Assembly: GCA_030841245.1 (NCBI GenBank)
Contig: JAVEDG010000385.1
Location: 1 to 6,140 of the forward strand
Length of the DNA: 6,140 nt
Source: Actinomycetota bacterium
Lineage (GTDB): Bacteria > Actinomycetota > Actinomycetes > JACCUZ01
Direction: 5' to 3'
Shown here: in pieces, positions 5,673-6,140 of the stretch
How positions within the stretch are numbered: position 1 is the first letter of the stretch
Layout: each line of letters begins with the position of its first letter
The notes under the pieces: generated by a model
Told to the model about the DNA's origin: nothing
Seen by the model: only the letters and a program-made list of their open reading frames with translations
The model's database searches: none
Translations under genes and position numbers: made by a program

Positions 5673-6140
5673 ATGGCATCGACGGACAAGAGCTACGACG
5701 TCATCGTCGTGGGCGGCGGGCACAACGGGCTCGTCAACGGCGCCTACCTCGCGAGGGCCGGGCTGAAGGTGCTCATCGTCGAGCGCCGGAACGTCGTCGG
5801 CGGGGCCGCCATCACCGAGGAGCTGCGGCCCGGGTTCCACTTCACGTCGTTCTCCTACGCGCTGAGCCTGCTCCGGCCGGACATCGTCCAGGACCTCGAT
5901 CTCGTCAGGCACGGCTTCATGCCGATCCTCATGCCGTCGTCCTTCGCACCGATGGAGAACGGCGACTACCTCCTTCTCGGCCAGGACCGCGACGAGAACA
6001 TCAAGGAGATCATGCGGCACTCGTCGCACGACGCCGACGCGATGGACCGCTACGAGTACGACGTCGAGCGGGTCTGCCAGGTCGTCAAACCGCTCCTGGA
6101 CAAGGTCCCGCCGAACATCTTCGGCAAGACGCCCGAGGAC
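5673..6140 (+). CDS. FAD-dependent oxidoreductase, phytoene desaturase/PYROXD2-like (C-terminus outside window)
   Basis: The first 156 codons of a flavoprotein that runs off the right edge; family members are usually above 500 residues. The start is an ATG 2 bases after the stop of the GcvT-like gene. Residues 8-38 form the Rossmann beta-alpha-beta unit: YDVIVVGGGHNGL (G14, G16, G19 of GxGxxG) and LKVLIVERR, where E37 should bind the FAD ribose. The next motif, NVVGGAAITEE (40-50), is typical of the CrtI/NAD(P)-FAD oxidoreductase group, and PGFHFTSFSYALSLLRP (53-69) resembles PYROXD2 homologues. This family oxidises or desaturates carbon-carbon or carbon-nitrogen bonds; the substrate here is unknown. 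No signal peptide is evident. Its tight linkage to the GcvT-like gene suggests that they act on one pathway, for example oxidation of a substrate whose one-carbon unit is handed to folate. Only the FAD-binding part is visible, so finer classification is uncertain. Confidence 0.88.
   Translation, partial: MASTDKSYDVIVVGGGHNGLVNGAYLARAGLKVLIVERRNVVGGAAITEELRPGFHFTSFSYALSLLRPDIVQDLDLVRHGFMPILMPSSFAPMENGDYLLLGQDRDENIKEIMRHSSHDADAMDRYEYDVERVCQVVKPLLDKVPPNIFGKTPED

Noticed and set aside
5484..6029. Minus-strand open frame across the GcvT-like/FAD junction
   Set aside because: It is antisense to a clear Rossmann-fold FAD protein start and has no motifs of its own.

Overview
The window is about 70% G+C by eye. 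Its coding frames favour G or C at third codon positions and use GTG starts, and its promoter elements look like TAnnnT. Together with one secreted protein carrying a beta-domain type common in actinomycete exoproteins, this points to a chromosomal segment of a high-GC actinobacterium. I cannot name the genus. Nothing indicates a mobile element, prophage, CRISPR array, tRNA or rRNA.

Layout, left to right. (1) Positions 1-1343, minus strand: the N-terminal 447 codons of a large secreted protein that runs off the left edge. It has a signal peptide, then a zinc-peptidase-like (M15-type fold) domain, then at least two beta-rich domains. (2) 1344-1555: divergent promoter region. (3) 1556-2278, plus: a PIG-L/LmbE-family zinc deacetylase. 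(4) 2279-2332: short gap between convergent genes. (5) 3818-4282 then 2333-3781, both minus: a Nudix hydrolase followed 36 bases later by an amidase-signature hydrolase. Each has a -10-like hexamer exactly 6 bases before its GTG start, which suggests leaderless transcripts. (6) 4283-4470: divergent regulatory region with a 16-base imperfect palindrome and a TetR-type operator-like palindrome touching a -10-like box. (7) 4471-5670 and 5673-6140, both plus: a divergent GcvT-like (aminomethyltransferase, folate-binding fold) protein and, after only 2 bases, the start of a FAD-dependent oxidoreductase of the CrtI/PYROXD2 type that runs off the right edge.

How they may work together. The clearest functional unit is the right-hand pair. 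A stand-alone GcvT-like protein translationally coupled to a FAD oxidoreductase resembles a split version of the FAD-plus-GcvT fusions seen in dimethylglycine and sarcosine dehydrogenases, but the FAD partner belongs to a different superfamily branch. A repressor-like operator in front suggests substrate-inducible catabolism; the substrate is unknown. The Nudix/amidase pair and the PIG-L enzyme are general hydrolases of unknown substrate, with no evident link to the other units.

Two real genes, the partial ones at each end, are easily missed because they lack one boundary inside the window. I see no convincing wholly new multi-gene system. The GcvT/FAD pair and the secreted peptidase-like protein are the parts most worth following up.
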